Source of the DNA: Streptomyces sp. NBC_00461
Lineage (GTDB): Bacteria > Actinomycetota > Actinomycetes > Streptomycetales > Streptomycetaceae
Assembly: GCF_036013935.1 (NCBI RefSeq)
Contig: NZ_CP107902.1
Coordinates: 8,403,001 to 8,467,000 of the forward strand
DNA: 64,000 bases
Direction: 5' to 3'
Each line of letters opens with the position of its first letter. Positions within the stretch are counted from its first letter, which is position 1. This document shows, piece after piece, positions 50,651-59,752 of the stretch. Below the pieces are notes generated by a model, which was not told the DNA's origin, did no database searches, and saw only the letters and a list, made by a program, of their open reading frames with translations. Position numbers and translations under genes: made by a program.

Positions 50651-51826
50651 GTGACCGCCATTTCCTTGGGCGTCCCCGAGGTGCCGGCCCGTCCGATCGC
50701 CGAGCGGCGCCTGTCGCGGCAGATCCATGTCGGGCCGGTGGCGGTCGGGGGCGGGGCCCCGGTGTCGGTGCAGTCGATGACGACGACCCGTACGTCGGAC
50801 ATCGGTGCCACCCTCCAGCAGATCGCCGAGCTCACCGCGTCCGGCTGTCAGATCGTGCGCGTGGCCTGCCCGACGCAGGACGACGCGGACGCGCTCGCCA
50901 CCATCGCCCGCAAGTCGCAGATCCCGGTGATCGCCGACATCCACTTCCAGCCCAAGTACGTCTTCTCGGCGATCGAGGCCGGCTGCGCCGCGGTCCGGGT
51001 GAACCCGGGCAACATCAAGCAGTTCGACGACAAGGTGAAGGAGATCGCGCGGGCCGCGAAGGACCACGGCACGCCGATCCGGATCGGGGTCAACGCCGGC
51101 TCGCTGGACCGGCGTCTGCTGCAGAAGTACGGCAAGGCGACCCCGGAGGCCCTCGTCGAGTCGGCCCTGTGGGAAGCCTCCCTCTTCGAGGAGCACGGCT
51201 TCCGGGACATCAAGATCTCGGTCAAGCACAACGACCCGGTCGTGATGATCGAGGCGTACAAGCAGCTCGCCGCCCAGTGCGAGTACCCGCTGCACCTCGG
51301 GGTGACCGAGGCCGGTCCGGCCTTCCAGGGCACGATCAAGTCGGCCGTCGCCTTCGGCGCGCTGCTGTCGCAGGGCATCGGCGACACCATCAGGGTCTCG
51401 CTGAGTGCCCCGCCCGCCGATGAGGTCAAGGTCGGCCTCCAGATCCTGGAGTCGCTCAACCTCAAGCAGCGGCGGCTGGAGATCGTCTCCTGCCCGTCGT
51501 GCGGCCGCGCCCAGGTCGACGTCTACAAGCTCGCCGACGAGGTCACGGCAGGCCTTGAGGGCATGGAAGTGCCCCTGCGCGTCGCGGTCATGGGCTGTGT
51601 GGTCAACGGCCCCGGCGAGGCCCGCGAGGCCGACCTCGGCGTCGCCTCCGGCAACGGCAAGGGACAGATCTTCGTCAAGGGCGAGGTCATCAAGACCGTA
51701 CCCGAGTCGAAGATCGTGGAGACGCTCATCGACGAGGCGATGAAGATCGCCGAGCAGATGGAGCAGGACGGGGCCGCATCGGGCGCCCCCACCGTCTCGG
51801 GAAAACCGGCAGTGACGGTGAGTTGA
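50651..51826 (+). CDS. ispG: 4-hydroxy-3-methylbut-2-enyl diphosphate synthase
   Basis: The 391-residue enzyme performs the penultimate MEP step with a 4Fe-4S cluster. Ligand motif: [20 protein letters not shown] with two Cys, then [20 protein letters not shown] with the third Cys and the Glu. The N-terminal TIM-barrel part has [20 protein letters not shown] and [21 protein letters not shown] 50651 is 4 nt after hpnH. Its presence in a hopanoid operon suggests a dedicated second copy; a housekeeping ispG elsewhere is expected but is outside the window. Confidence 0.95.
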   Translation: MTAISLGVPEVPARPIAERRLSRQIHVGPVAVGGGAPVSVQSMTTTRTSDIGATLQQIAELTASGCQIVRVACPTQDDADALATIARKSQIPVIADIHFQPKYVFSAIEAGCAAVRVNPGNIKQFDDKVKEIARAAKDHGTPIRIGVNAGSLDRRLLQKYGKATPEALVESALWEASLFEEHGFRDIKISVKHNDPVVMIEAYKQLAAQCEYPLHLGVTEAGPAFQGTIKSAVAFGALLSQGIGDTIRVSLSAPPADEVKVGLQILESLNLKQRRLEIVSCPSCGRAQVDVYKLADEVTAGLEGMEVPLRVAVMGCVVNGPGEAREADLGVASGNGKGQIFVKGEVIKTVPESKIVETLIDEAMKIAEQMEQDGAASGAPTVSGKPAVTVS

Positions 51827-51857
51827 AGCAAGGCACGGACCGAGAGGGGGCCCGAGC

Positions 51858-53792
51858 GTGACGATGCTGGAGAACATCCGGGGACCACGCGACCTGAAGG
51901 CGCTGTCCGAAGCGGAACTCGGTGAACTGTCCGAGGAGATCAGGGAGTTCCTGGTACACGCGGTGGCCAGGACCGGCGGACACCTCGGGCCCAATCTGGG
52001 GGTGGTGGAACTCTCCATCGCGCTCCACCGGGTCTTCGAGTCGCCGGTCGACCGCATCGTGTGGGACACCGGCCACCAGAGCTACGTACACAAGATCCTG
52101 ACGGGCCGTCAGGACTTCTCCAAGCTGCGCGGGAAGGGCGGCCTGTCCGGCTACCCCTCGCGCGAGGAGTCCGAGCACGACATCGTCGAGAACAGCCACG
52201 CCTCCACCGCGCTCGGCTGGGCCGACGGCCTCGCCAAGGCCCGCCAGGTGCAGGGCGAGAAGGGGCATGTCGTCGCGGTCATCGGCGACGGCGCGCTCAC
52301 CGGCGGTATGGCCTGGGAGGCGCTGAACAACATCGCGGCCGCCAAGGACAGGCCGCTGATCATCGTCGTCAACGACAACGAGCGCTCGTACGCGCCGACC
52401 ATCGGCGGCCTGGCGAACCACCTGGCCACCCTGCGCACCACCGACAGCTACGAGAAGGTGCTCGCCTGGGGCAAGGACGTGCTGCTGCGCACGCCGGTCG
52501 TCGGCAACACCGTCTACGAGTCGCTGCACGGCGCGAAGAAGGGCTTCAAGGACGCCTTCGCCCCGCAGGGCATGTTCGAGGACCTGGGCCTGAAGTACGT
52601 GGGCCCGATCGACGGGCACGACATCGGGGCCGTCGAGTCGGCGCTCCGGCGCGCGAAACGCTTCCACGGTCCGGTCCTCATCCACTGCCTCACGGAGAAG
52701 GGCCGCGGCTACGAGCCCGCCCTCGCCCATGAGGAGGACCACTTCCACACCGTCGGCGTGATGGACCCGCTCACCTGCGAGCCGCTCGCGCCGTCCAACG
52801 GCCCCTCCTGGACCTCGGTGTTCGGGGACGAGATCGCCGCGATCGGGGAGGAGCGGGAGGACGTCGTGGCGATCACGGCCGCCATGCTGCACCCGGTGGG
52901 CCTCGGCAAGTTCGCCGCACGCTTCCCGGACCGTGTGTGGGACGTCGGCATCGCCGAGCAGCACGCGGCGGTGAGCGCGGCAGGCCTGGCGACCGGCGGT
53001 CTCCACCCCGTCGTCGCCGTCTACGCCACCTTCCTCAACCGTGCCTTCGACCAGCTCCTGATGGACGTGGCGCTGCACCGCTGCGGGGTCACCTTCGTCC
53101 TGGACCGGGCCGGCGTCACGGGCGTCGACGGCCCGTCCCACAACGGCATATGGGACATGTCCATCCTCCAGGTCGTGCCGGGGCTGCGCATCGCCGCTCC
53201 ACGCGACGCCGACCAACTGCGCGCCCAGCTGCGCGAGGCCGTCGCCGTCGACGACGCTCCGACACTGGTCCGCTTCCCCAAGGAGTCGGTCGGTCCGCAG
53301 ATCCCGGCGATCGACCGCGTGGGCGGACTCGACGTCCTGCACCGCGGCCCGGACACGCCCGAGGTGCTGCTCGTCGCCGTCGGCGTGATGGCGCCCGTCT
53401 GCCTCCAGGCCGCCGACCTGCTGGAGGCTCGCGGCATCTCGTGCACCGTCGTCGACCCCCGCTGGGTCAAGCCCGTCGACCCGGCGCTCCCGGGCCTCGC
53501 GGCCGAACACCGCCTGGTGGCCGTCGTCGAGGACAACAGCCGTGCGAGCGGGGTGGGAGCCGCGGTGGCGCTGGCGCTCGGCGATGCCGAAGTCGATGTA
53601 CCAGTACGACGGTTCGGCATCCCGGAGCAGTTCCTCGCGCACGCCAAGCGCGGAGAGGTGCTGGCCGACATCGGGCTGACGCCGGTGGAGGTGGCCGGCC
53701 GGATCAGCGCGAGCCTCGCCGTCAAGGAGGCCGAGGACACCCTGGCCGTCAAGGAGCAGGAGAACGGCCCAGTCAAGGAGAACGCTGAATGA
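51858..53792 (+). CDS. dxs: 1-deoxy-D-xylulose-5-phosphate synthase
   Basis: The 644-residue thiamine-dependent enzyme starts the MEP pathway from pyruvate and glyceraldehyde-3-phosphate. TPP/Mg motif [20 protein letters not shown] and NDNERSYAP; Dxs-specific [24 protein letters not shown]-like [33 protein letters not shown] (catalytic Glu), and [18 protein letters not shown] [19 protein letters not shown]. The tail holds AVKE repeats. GTG 51858 has GAGGGGG upstream; ATG 51864 is an alternative. The stop overlaps hpnO (ATGA). Confidence 0.95.
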   Translation: MTMLENIRGPRDLKALSEAELGELSEEIREFLVHAVARTGGHLGPNLGVVELSIALHRVFESPVDRIVWDTGHQSYVHKILTGRQDFSKLRGKGGLSGYPSREESEHDIVENSHASTALGWADGLAKARQVQGEKGHVVAVIGDGALTGGMAWEALNNIAAAKDRPLIIVVNDNERSYAPTIGGLANHLATLRTTDSYEKVLAWGKDVLLRTPVVGNTVYESLHGAKKGFKDAFAPQGMFEDLGLKYVGPIDGHDIGAVESALRRAKRFHGPVLIHCLTEKGRGYEPALAHEEDHFHTVGVMDPLTCEPLAPSNGPSWTSVFGDEIAAIGEEREDVVAITAAMLHPVGLGKFAARFPDRVWDVGIAEQHAAVSAAGLATGGLHPVVAVYATFLNRAFDQLLMDVALHRCGVTFVLDRAGVTGVDGPSHNGIWDMSILQVVPGLRIAAPRDADQLRAQLREAVAVDDAPTLVRFPKESVGPQIPAIDRVGGLDVLHRGPDTPEVLLVAVGVMAPVCLQAADLLEARGISCTVVDPRWVKPVDPALPGLAAEHRLVAVVEDNSRASGVGAAVALALGDAEVDVPVRRFGIPEQFLAHAKRGEVLADIGLTPVEVAGRISASLAVKEAEDTLAVKEQENGPVKENAE

Positions 53793-55174
53793 CCAAGGAG
53801 TTCGACCTCGGCGCTCTCCTGGCCGAGCGCGGAGCCGAGCGCTACGAGCTGCACGGCAAGTACCTGAACCACCAGCTCCCGCGCATGCTGCACACCATCG
53901 GCTTCGACAAGGTCTACGAGCGCGCCGAGGGTGCCCACTTCTGGGACGCGGACGGCAACGACTACCTGGACATGCTGGCCGGGTTCGGGGTCATGGGCCT
54001 GGGGCGCCACCACCCCGTCGTCCGCAAGGCGCTGCACGACGTCCTCGACGCCCAGCTCGCCGACCTCACCCGCTTCGACTGCCAGCCGCTGCCCGGACTG
54101 CTGGCCGAGAAGCTGCTCAGGCACAGCCCGCACCTGGACCGGGTGTTCTTCGGCAACAGCGGTACGGAGGCGGTGGAGACCGCGCTGAAGTTCGCCCGGT
54201 ACGTCACCGGCAGGCCGAGGATCCTGTACTGCGACCACGCCTTCCACGGCCTGACCACCGGATCGCTGTCGGTCAACGGCGAGGACGGCTTCCGGGACGG
54301 CTTCGCCCCGCTGCTGCCCGACACGGCCATCCCGCTCGGTGACCTCGACGCCCTGGCGCGGGAGTTGAAGAAGGGCGACGTCGCCGCCCTGATCGTCGAG
54401 CCGATCCAGGGCAAGGGTGTGCACGAGGCCCCGCCCGGCTATCTCCGGGCGGCCCAGGAGCTCCTGCGCAAGCACAAGGCGCTGCTCATCGCCGACGAGG
54501 TGCAGACGGGCCTCGGCCGCACCGGGGACTTCTACGCCTACCAGCACGAGGACGGCGTCGAGCCGGACCTGGTGTGCGTGGCCAAGGCCCTGTCCGGCGG
54601 CTATGTGCCGGTCGGCGCCACCCTCGGCAAGGACTGGATCTTCAAGAAGGTCTACTCGTCCATGGACCGGGTGCTCGTTCACTCGGCGAGTTTCGGTTCC
54701 AACGCCCAGGCCATGGCGGCCGGCCTCGCCGTGCTGTCCGTGATGGAGAACGAGCAGGTCGTGGCGGGCGCGCGGGTGACCGGCGAGCAGCTGAGGACCC
54801 GGCTCGCGGCGCTGATCGACAAATACGAGCTGCTCGCCGACGTCCGCGGCCGGGGCCTGATGATCGGCATCGAGTTCGGCAGGCCCAAGTCGCTGAAGCT
54901 GCGCAGCCGTTGGACCATGCTGCAAGCGGCGCGCAAGGGCCTGTTCGCGCAGATGGTCGTCGTACCGCTGCTGCAGCGGCACCGGATCCTCACCCAGGTC
55001 TCCGGAGACCATCTGGAAGTCATCAAGCTGATCCCGCCGCTGATCATCGGAGAGCAGGACGTGGACCGGTTCGTCGACGCCTTCACGGCTGTGATGGACG
55101 ACGCGCACAGCGGTGGTGGCCTGATGTGGGACTTCGGCAAGACACTGGTGAAGCAGGCGGTCGCCAACCGATAG
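53789..55174 (+). CDS. hpnO: HpnO, PLP aminotransferase for aminobacteriohopanetriol
   Basis: The 461-residue class III aminotransferase contains [59 protein letters not shown] (PLP Asp), and the PLP-Lys segment [20 protein letters not shown] near residue 271. HpnO converts the ribosylhopane-derived aldehyde to 35-aminobacteriohopane-triol, giving the amino-hopanoid typical of Streptomyces aerial mycelium. It is the last hopanoid gene. The ATG overlaps the dxs stop. Confidence 0.94.
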   Translation: MTKEFDLGALLAERGAERYELHGKYLNHQLPRMLHTIGFDKVYERAEGAHFWDADGNDYLDMLAGFGVMGLGRHHPVVRKALHDVLDAQLADLTRFDCQPLPGLLAEKLLRHSPHLDRVFFGNSGTEAVETALKFARYVTGRPRILYCDHAFHGLTTGSLSVNGEDGFRDGFAPLLPDTAIPLGDLDALARELKKGDVAALIVEPIQGKGVHEAPPGYLRAAQELLRKHKALLIADEVQTGLGRTGDFYAYQHEDGVEPDLVCVAKALSGGYVPVGATLGKDWIFKKVYSSMDRVLVHSASFGSNAQAMAAGLAVLSVMENEQVVAGARVTGEQLRTRLAALIDKYELLADVRGRGLMIGIEFGRPKSLKLRSRWTMLQAARKGLFAQMVVVPLLQRHRILTQVSGDHLEVIKLIPPLIIGEQDVDRFVDAFTAVMDDAHSGGGLMWDFGKTLVKQAVANR

Positions 55175-55191
55175 GCATAGCGGCGGGTCTT

Positions 55192-55228
55192 TTGCCTCTG
55201 AGGCAAGAAATTTGCCGCAGAGGCAAAT
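55192..55228. promoter_or_regulatory. Two phased TTGCC-N5-GGCAA operators
   Basis: TTGCC TCTGA GGCAA (55192-55206) and ATTTGCC GCAGA GGCAAAT (55210-55228) are both perfect inverted repeats of one consensus, with centres 20 bp apart, about two helical turns. They end 11 nt before the XRE regulator start, which implies autoregulation by cooperative dimers. Confidence 0.75.
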
Positions 55229-55238
55229 CTCCGGCTGA

Positions 55239-55910
55239 ATGGAGAGCATGAGCTCTCCCGAGACAGAGACAGAGGCCGAGCCGGAGCCCGGGCGCGCGGC
55301 ACCGGGCTCGTCGGCCGGGCCGGAGGAATTCCTGCCCACCGTCGCACCACAGCTCCGCGCGCTGCGCCGCCAGGCCTCCCTCACCCTGGAGGCCGCGGCC
55401 CGCGCCGCCGGACTGTCACCGGCCCATCTCTCCCGGCTGGAGACCGGACAGCGCCAGCCGTCGCTGCCGATGCTGCTCGCCCTCGCCCGTATCTACGGTA
55501 CGACCGTCTCGGAGCTGCTCGGCGAGACGGTCGCCGACCGGGACGCCGTCGTACGCGCCGCCGACATGGAACCGACCGTGGCGGGCGGCTGGACCTACTG
55601 GCAGGCCGGCGCATCAGGCCGCGGCATGCAGGCCCTGCGCGTCCACGTACCGCACGGCTCGCAGGGCGACATCGTGCGCGTGCACCCCGGCGAGGAGTGG
55701 CTGTACGTCCTCAAGGGGCGGCTGCGGCTGCGCCTCGGGGACGCCACGCACCGGCTCACCGCCGGAGACAGCGCGCACTTCGACTCGCTGACCCCGCACC
55801 GGATCGCCGCCGAGGACCCCGACGGGGTCGAGCTCCTGTTCGTCCACACCCTTCTGCAGAGCCCCACGGCCACGCTGTGCCTGGGCCCGATCACCGGAGA
55901 CATGGCATGA
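55239..55910 (+). CDS. XRE-family regulator with C-terminal cupin
   Basis: The 223-residue protein has an N-terminal acidic tail, an XRE HTH (LRALRRQASLTLEAAARAAG, then LSPAHLSRLETGQRQPSLPM, about residues 38-85) and a cupin sensor domain (VHVPHGSQGDIVRVHPGEEW, LKGRLRLRLGDATHRLTAGD, SAHFDSLTPHRIAAEDP). Such regulators sense small molecules through the cupin. The two operators just upstream suggest self-repression. ATG 55239 is chosen; ATG 55248 is close. It is co-transcribed with a small membrane protein whose ATG overlaps its stop (ATGA at 55907). It follows hpnO but probably has its own promoter. Confidence 0.93.
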   Translation: MESMSSPETETEAEPEPGRAAPGSSAGPEEFLPTVAPQLRALRRQASLTLEAAARAAGLSPAHLSRLETGQRQPSLPMLLALARIYGTTVSELLGETVADRDAVVRAADMEPTVAGGWTYWQAGASGRGMQALRVHVPHGSQGDIVRVHPGEEWLYVLKGRLRLRLGDATHRLTAGDSAHFDSLTPHRIAAEDPDGVELLFVHTLLQSPTATLCLGPITGDMA

Positions 55911-56032
55911 GCGACAGGAACATGGAGGAGAAGTTCCCTCGCGCCCTGTGGGTGCGCCTGATCGTCTACATCGCGGTGGGACACCTCTTCGCCGCCTTCA
56001 TCTACCTGCTGTTCTCGGTGGGGGCGAAGTAG
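55907..56032 (+). CDS. Small membrane protein paired with the XRE-cupin regulator (DUF6126-like)
   Basis: The 41-residue protein runs MSDRNMEEKFPRALWVRLIV then YIAVGHLFAAFIYLLFSVGAK, one membrane helix with a charged cytoplasmic N-terminus. Its ATG overlaps the regulator stop. I recall DUF6126 as the name of this pair partner, with moderate confidence. It may be an effector, or a membrane anchor or sensor for the regulator. Confidence 0.8.
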   Translation: MSDRNMEEKFPRALWVRLIVYIAVGHLFAAFIYLLFSVGAK

Positions 56033-56050
56033 ACGGAGCGGGCGAAGATC

Positions 56051-56146
56051 AGTGAGGCAGTGAGGCAGTGAGACAGTGAGGTAGTGAGGTAGTGAGGTAG
56101 TGAGGTAGTGAGGTAGTGAGGTAGTGAGGTAGTGCGACAGTGAGGC
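56051..56146. repeat. Octamer tandem array (AGTGAGGT x 12)
   Basis: Twelve direct 8-bp units: AGTGAGGC twice, AGTGAGAC once, seven AGTGAGGT, AGTGCGAC once, AGTGAGGC once. The array fills the gap between the small membrane protein and the convergent phosphatase gene and is non-coding. The purine-rich strand has no inverted arms. It may be a slippage-prone minisatellite. Confidence 0.95.
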
Positions 56147-56158
56147 GGGCTCACCCGT

Positions 56159-56956
56159 TCAGTCGAGGAGCCGCTCGCGCAGGCCCTCGCGGAATCCCGG
56201 GGTGAACTCCAGGCCCTGCTCCAGGTAGGTGTCGACGTCGCCCCACGTCTCCTCGATTGTCTCGAAGGCCGCAGCCAGATACTCGGCGCGCGCCTCGAAC
56301 AGAGGGCTGAGCAACTCCATGACCTCGGGGGAGTAACCGGCGGCGGAGCTGCCGCTGCGGTGCACCTTGTAGCGGCGGTGCTTGGCGTTCGACTCCAGGT
56401 AGTCCGCGATGATCGCCTCGCGTTCCACGCCCAGGGCGAGCAGCGTCACGGCTATCGACAGGCCCGCACGGTCCTTGCCCGCAGCGCAGTGCATCAGCGC
56501 GGGCACGCTGTCCTTCGCGAGAGAGCGCAGTACGCGCGCGTGCTCGGCGGTGCGCTCCTTGATGATCGTGCGGTAGGAGACGATCATGCGGTTGGCCGCC
56601 TTGCCGTCGCCGAGGATGCCGCGCAGCTGGTCGATCTCGCCGTCGCGGACCATCTTCCAGAACTCGGCGCCGTCCGCGGGATCGGTCAGCGGAAGGTTCA
56701 CGTTCCGTACGCCCGGCAGCTCGACGTCGGGGCCCTCCAGCTTCTGGTCCGCCGCATTGCGGAAGTCGAAGACCGTGTGCAGGCCCAGGGAGGTCAGGAA
56801 GGCGGCATCCTCCTCCGTCGCGTGTGCGAGATGGCCGCTGCGGAACAGCACCCCGTACCGCACCCGCCGTCCGTCCGAGGCCGGGAGCCCACCCACATCG
56901 CGGAAATTGCGGACTCCGGCCAGCTCCGGCTCGGTCGACGGGATCTGCTGCGTCAC
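56159..56956 (-). CDS. Protein tyrosine/serine phosphatase (PtpB-like, CX5R)
   Basis: The 265-residue enzyme contains LMHCAAGKDRAGLSIAVTLL, the P-loop with nucleophile Cys and Arg (C-x5-R), with Asp in place of Thr/Ser after it. GVRNFRDVGGLPASDGRRVR at the N-terminus is typical of MptpB-type and lipid-phosphatase relatives (DSP family with NFRDVGG). It could act on phosphotyrosine, phosphoserine or phosphoinositides. GTG 56956 has GGAGGAG upstream. The 3' end lies 13 bp after the octamer array. Confidence 0.92.
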   Translation of the reverse strand: MTQQIPSTEPELAGVRNFRDVGGLPASDGRRVRYGVLFRSGHLAHATEEDAAFLTSLGLHTVFDFRNAADQKLEGPDVELPGVRNVNLPLTDPADGAEFWKMVRDGEIDQLRGILGDGKAANRMIVSYRTIIKERTAEHARVLRSLAKDSVPALMHCAAGKDRAGLSIAVTLLALGVEREAIIADYLESNAKHRRYKVHRSGSSAAGYSPEVMELLSPLFEARAEYLAAAFETIEETWGDVDTYLEQGLEFTPGFREGLRERLLD

Positions 56957-57125
56957 GGGGGCTCCTCCCAGTCAGCCAGGCCGACGGGCTCGTCGGCGGG
57001 CACGCTTTCGACGATACGACATGGATTCCTCAGGCAATGAGTTGTCCACAGGCGTTGCCGACAGGCCCCGAAGCACTTGATGATGTTGGCCATTGATCGC
57101 ACCTGTTCGAATGTGTGAGGGCTTG

Positions 57126-59204
57126 ATGCTGGAGATCTCCGCCAACGGCCGTACGTGGCTCCTCTCAGGGCCGACCAGCAGTTACGCCGTCCATCTCACC
57201 GAGGGCGACGAACTGCTGCACCTGCACTGGGGCCCCCGGCTCGCGCTCGCCGACGCCGAGGCGCTCGCCGTCCGCCCGCTGCCCGACTACCGGCCCTTCG
57301 AGTCGCAGCTCGACGGCCACGAGGAGTACCCGGTCGAGGGCGGCCCCCGCTTCGCGCGGCCCGCCCTGTCGGTGCGCACCGACGAGCGGCGCGGCACCGA
57401 GTGGCACTTCGAGGCGTACGAGGCCGACGGCGGAGACGACGGCGAGCTGCGCCTGCGCTTCCGTGACGGCGGGCTCACGCTCACCCTGCACTACCGGATG
57501 CGGCACGACGTCGTAGAACGCTGGGTGACTCTCGACAACGAAGGGGCCGCCCTGGAGCTGCTGCGGGCAGACTCCGCCACCTGGACGCTGCCCGAGCGCG
57601 AGGACTGGCGGCTGTCCCAGCTGCATGGACGCTGGGCCGCCGAGTCCCGGCTGACCAGTTCTCTTCTCACCTACGGCGAGAAGGTCCTCGGCAGCCGCCG
57701 CGGCCACACCGGGCACCAGCATCTGCCCTGGGTCGCACTCGACACCGACGCCACCGAGGAGCGCGGCGAGGTCTACGGCTGCGCGCTCGGCTGGTCGGGC
57801 TCCTGGCGGATCGCAGTCGCGCAGCTCGCGGACGCGCGCGTGCAGATCACCGGCGGCGCCGGATACGACGACTCAGGGCTGCTGCGCCTGGACGCGGGGG
57901 AGTCGTACGCGACGCCCGTCTTCGCCGGCCTGTGGAGTGACGGCGGCTTCGGCGGCGCGAGCCGCGCCTGGCACGCCTACCAGCGCGCGTACGTCATCCC
58001 GGACGCGGACCGGGACCGGCCGGTGCTGTTCAACTCCTGGGAGGCCACCGAGTTCGACATCTCCGAGGAGCAGCAGGGGACACTCGCCCGGCGGGCCGCG
58101 GCGATCGGCGTCGAGCTGTTCGTGGTCGACGACGGCTGGTTCGGCAAGCGCACCAGCGACCGGGCCGGACTCGGCGACTGGACCCCCAACCCCGACCGCT
58201 TCCCGAACGGCCTGAAGCCGGTCGCGGACTATGTGCACGCCCTCGGCATGCAGTTCGGCATCTGGGTCGAGCCGGAGATGGTCAACCCGGACAGCGAGCT
58301 CTATCGCGCCCACCCCGACTGGGTGCAGTTCCAACCGGGACGAAAGCGGACGGAATTCCGCAACCAGCTCGTACTGAACCTGGCCCGGGAGGACGTCCAG
58401 GAGTACCTCTGGGGGCAGCTCGACGGGCTCCTCTCCAGTGCCCCGATCGACTACGTCAAGTGGGACTTCAACCGCTGCTTCACCGACGCGGGCTGGCCCG
58501 ACGACCCCTACCCGCAGCGGCTGTGGATCGACCATGTCCGGGCGCTGTACGGCCTGTTGGATCGGCTGCGCGCGGCCCACCCGGGCGTTGCCTTCGAGTC
58601 CTGCTCGGGTGGTGGCGGCCGGATCGACCTCGGGATCCTGGGCCGTACGGACCAGGTGTGGACCTCCGACAACACAGACCCGCTCGACCGGCTCGCCATC
58701 CAGCACGGCTTCAGCCAGATCCACCCCGCGCGCGTGATGGCCGCCTGGGTCACCGACAGCCCCAACACCCAGCTCAACGGGAGGGTCAGCTCGCTGCGCT
58801 TCCGCTTCGTCAGCTCCATGGCCGGCGTGCTGGGGGTCGGCGGGGACCTCGCCCAGTGGACCGAGGAGGAGCTGGCCGAGGCCGGCGAGTGGGTGGCCCT
58901 CTACAAGGAGATCCGTCCGCTCGTGCAGCACGGAGACCTGTACCGGTTGCGGCCTCCGCGGGGCGGGCTCAGTGCGGTGCAGTACGTGCGTGGCGACGAG
59001 GCGGTCGTCCTCGCGTGGCTTCAGGCGCAGAGCTACGGGGAACCCGTGCCGGCGCTGCGATTGCAGGGCCTCGACCCGACAGCGTCGTATGAATGCCGCG
59101 AAACGGGCGAAGTTCACAGAGGTGCCGTACTCCTGCATCACGGACTGCGCACCGGGTTGCGCGGTGACCTCGACGCGGCAGTTTTCCGCCTGCGTCGCAT
59201 TTGA
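57126..59204 (+). CDS. Alpha-galactosidase (GH36)
   Basis: The 692-residue enzyme has the N-terminal beta-supersandwich and a TIM barrel. YVKWDFNRCFTDAGWPDD carries the nucleophile Asp447, FESCSGGGGRIDLGIL and VWTSDNTDPLDRLAIQHGFS supply the acid/base region, and ELFVVDDGWFGKR and FGIWVEPEMVNPDSELYRAH are further GH36 blocks. The C-terminal beta-sandwich ends the protein. No signal peptide, so it is cytoplasmic and acts on imported alpha-galactosides. ATG 57126 is preceded by GTGAGGG. No sugar transporter is adjacent. Confidence 0.94.
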   Translation: MLEISANGRTWLLSGPTSSYAVHLTEGDELLHLHWGPRLALADAEALAVRPLPDYRPFESQLDGHEEYPVEGGPRFARPALSVRTDERRGTEWHFEAYEADGGDDGELRLRFRDGGLTLTLHYRMRHDVVERWVTLDNEGAALELLRADSATWTLPEREDWRLSQLHGRWAAESRLTSSLLTYGEKVLGSRRGHTGHQHLPWVALDTDATEERGEVYGCALGWSGSWRIAVAQLADARVQITGGAGYDDSGLLRLDAGESYATPVFAGLWSDGGFGGASRAWHAYQRAYVIPDADRDRPVLFNSWEATEFDISEEQQGTLARRAAAIGVELFVVDDGWFGKRTSDRAGLGDWTPNPDRFPNGLKPVADYVHALGMQFGIWVEPEMVNPDSELYRAHPDWVQFQPGRKRTEFRNQLVLNLAREDVQEYLWGQLDGLLSSAPIDYVKWDFNRCFTDAGWPDDPYPQRLWIDHVRALYGLLDRLRAAHPGVAFESCSGGGGRIDLGILGRTDQVWTSDNTDPLDRLAIQHGFSQIHPARVMAAWVTDSPNTQLNGRVSSLRFRFVSSMAGVLGVGGDLAQWTEEELAEAGEWVALYKEIRPLVQHGDLYRLRPPRGGLSAVQYVRGDEAVVLAWLQAQSYGEPVPALRLQGLDPTASYECRETGEVHRGAVLLHHGLRTGLRGDLDAAVFRLRRI

Positions 59205-59529
59205 CCTGTCTGTCCGAAGTGGCATCTTGATTGAACTTCTGCCGCCTTTGGCCATCTTTAGTGCCGTTCGCTCCTCTTCGCTCCCTTGTGTTCTCTTTTA
59301 CTTCCCTTCATTCCAACTCGCTCCGGAATAGGGGCTCCTGGGCTGAGGGTGCGTGAGGAGCGTCATATTCGTGACCGAACGTGGCGCGTCATGTCCACGT
59401 AATTCACTTGCTTTACAAGGGGGTTTGTCCAAAGGGGCGACCTCGGAATTCACACACGGTCACCGGGATTTCTCGCAAGGGATCAACAGAAACGCATTCG
59501 CAGGGAACCATCACTTGTCCCTTTGCGTC
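59205..59529. other. AT-richer intergenic region with pyrimidine tract and promoter candidates
   Basis: About 325 bp with no gene. 59258-59320 is a strongly pyrimidine-rich, low-GC tract with TTCGCTCC repeated. GGAAC at 59504-59508 followed by CGTC at 59526-59529 (17-nt spacer) resembles an ECF sigma (SigE-type) promoter for the downstream peptidase. I see no small ORF with a credible RBS. Confidence 0.5.
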
Positions 59530-59737
59530 CCGGTCGCTTACGTTCGCCACCAATCCGGACGGACGCCCAATCCTGCCGCCGCCCGGTGCCCGCACAACTC
59601 ACCCGTGAACGGCAGGAGCGGGGGACCCACAGGTATCACTGCCTGTTCCGGTCTCCGGAACGGCTTGGGGTAAAGCCGCGTCAAATGCGCGGCCGGGCAT
59701 CTCCAGCTCGCACCCGACAGCTCACCTCGTAGGCGCC
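59530..59737 (+). ncRNA. ydaO/yuaA c-di-AMP riboswitch
   Basis: The 3' end CACCCGACAGCTCACCTCGT AGGC (59711-59734) is the diagnostic ydaO terminal element, and GGGGACCCACAGGT (59621-59634), GGCTTGGGGTAAAGCCG (59662-59678) and GCCGGGCATCTCC (59692-59704) are the conserved inner pieces. It ends 15 nt before the LysM/M23 peptidase start. Streptomyces place this riboswitch ahead of resuscitation and cell-wall hydrolase genes, where c-di-AMP lowers expression. The 5' boundary is approximate. Confidence 0.88.
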
Positions 59738-59752
59738 GGAGAGGAATTCGTC

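Noticed and set aside
53021..55384. 787-residue minus-strand open frame
   Set aside because: It is antisense to dxs, hpnO and the XRE gene, all strongly supported. Its low-complexity Arg/Asp/Val content marks it as a shadow.
55239..56032. XRE regulator as dedicated hopanoid regulator
   Set aside because: It follows hpnO but has its own phased operators. Nothing resembling TTGCC-N5-GGCAA was noticed before hpnC, so a direct link is not supported.
56051..56146. CRISPR array
   Set aside because: The octamer repeats have no spacers and no cas genes nearby.
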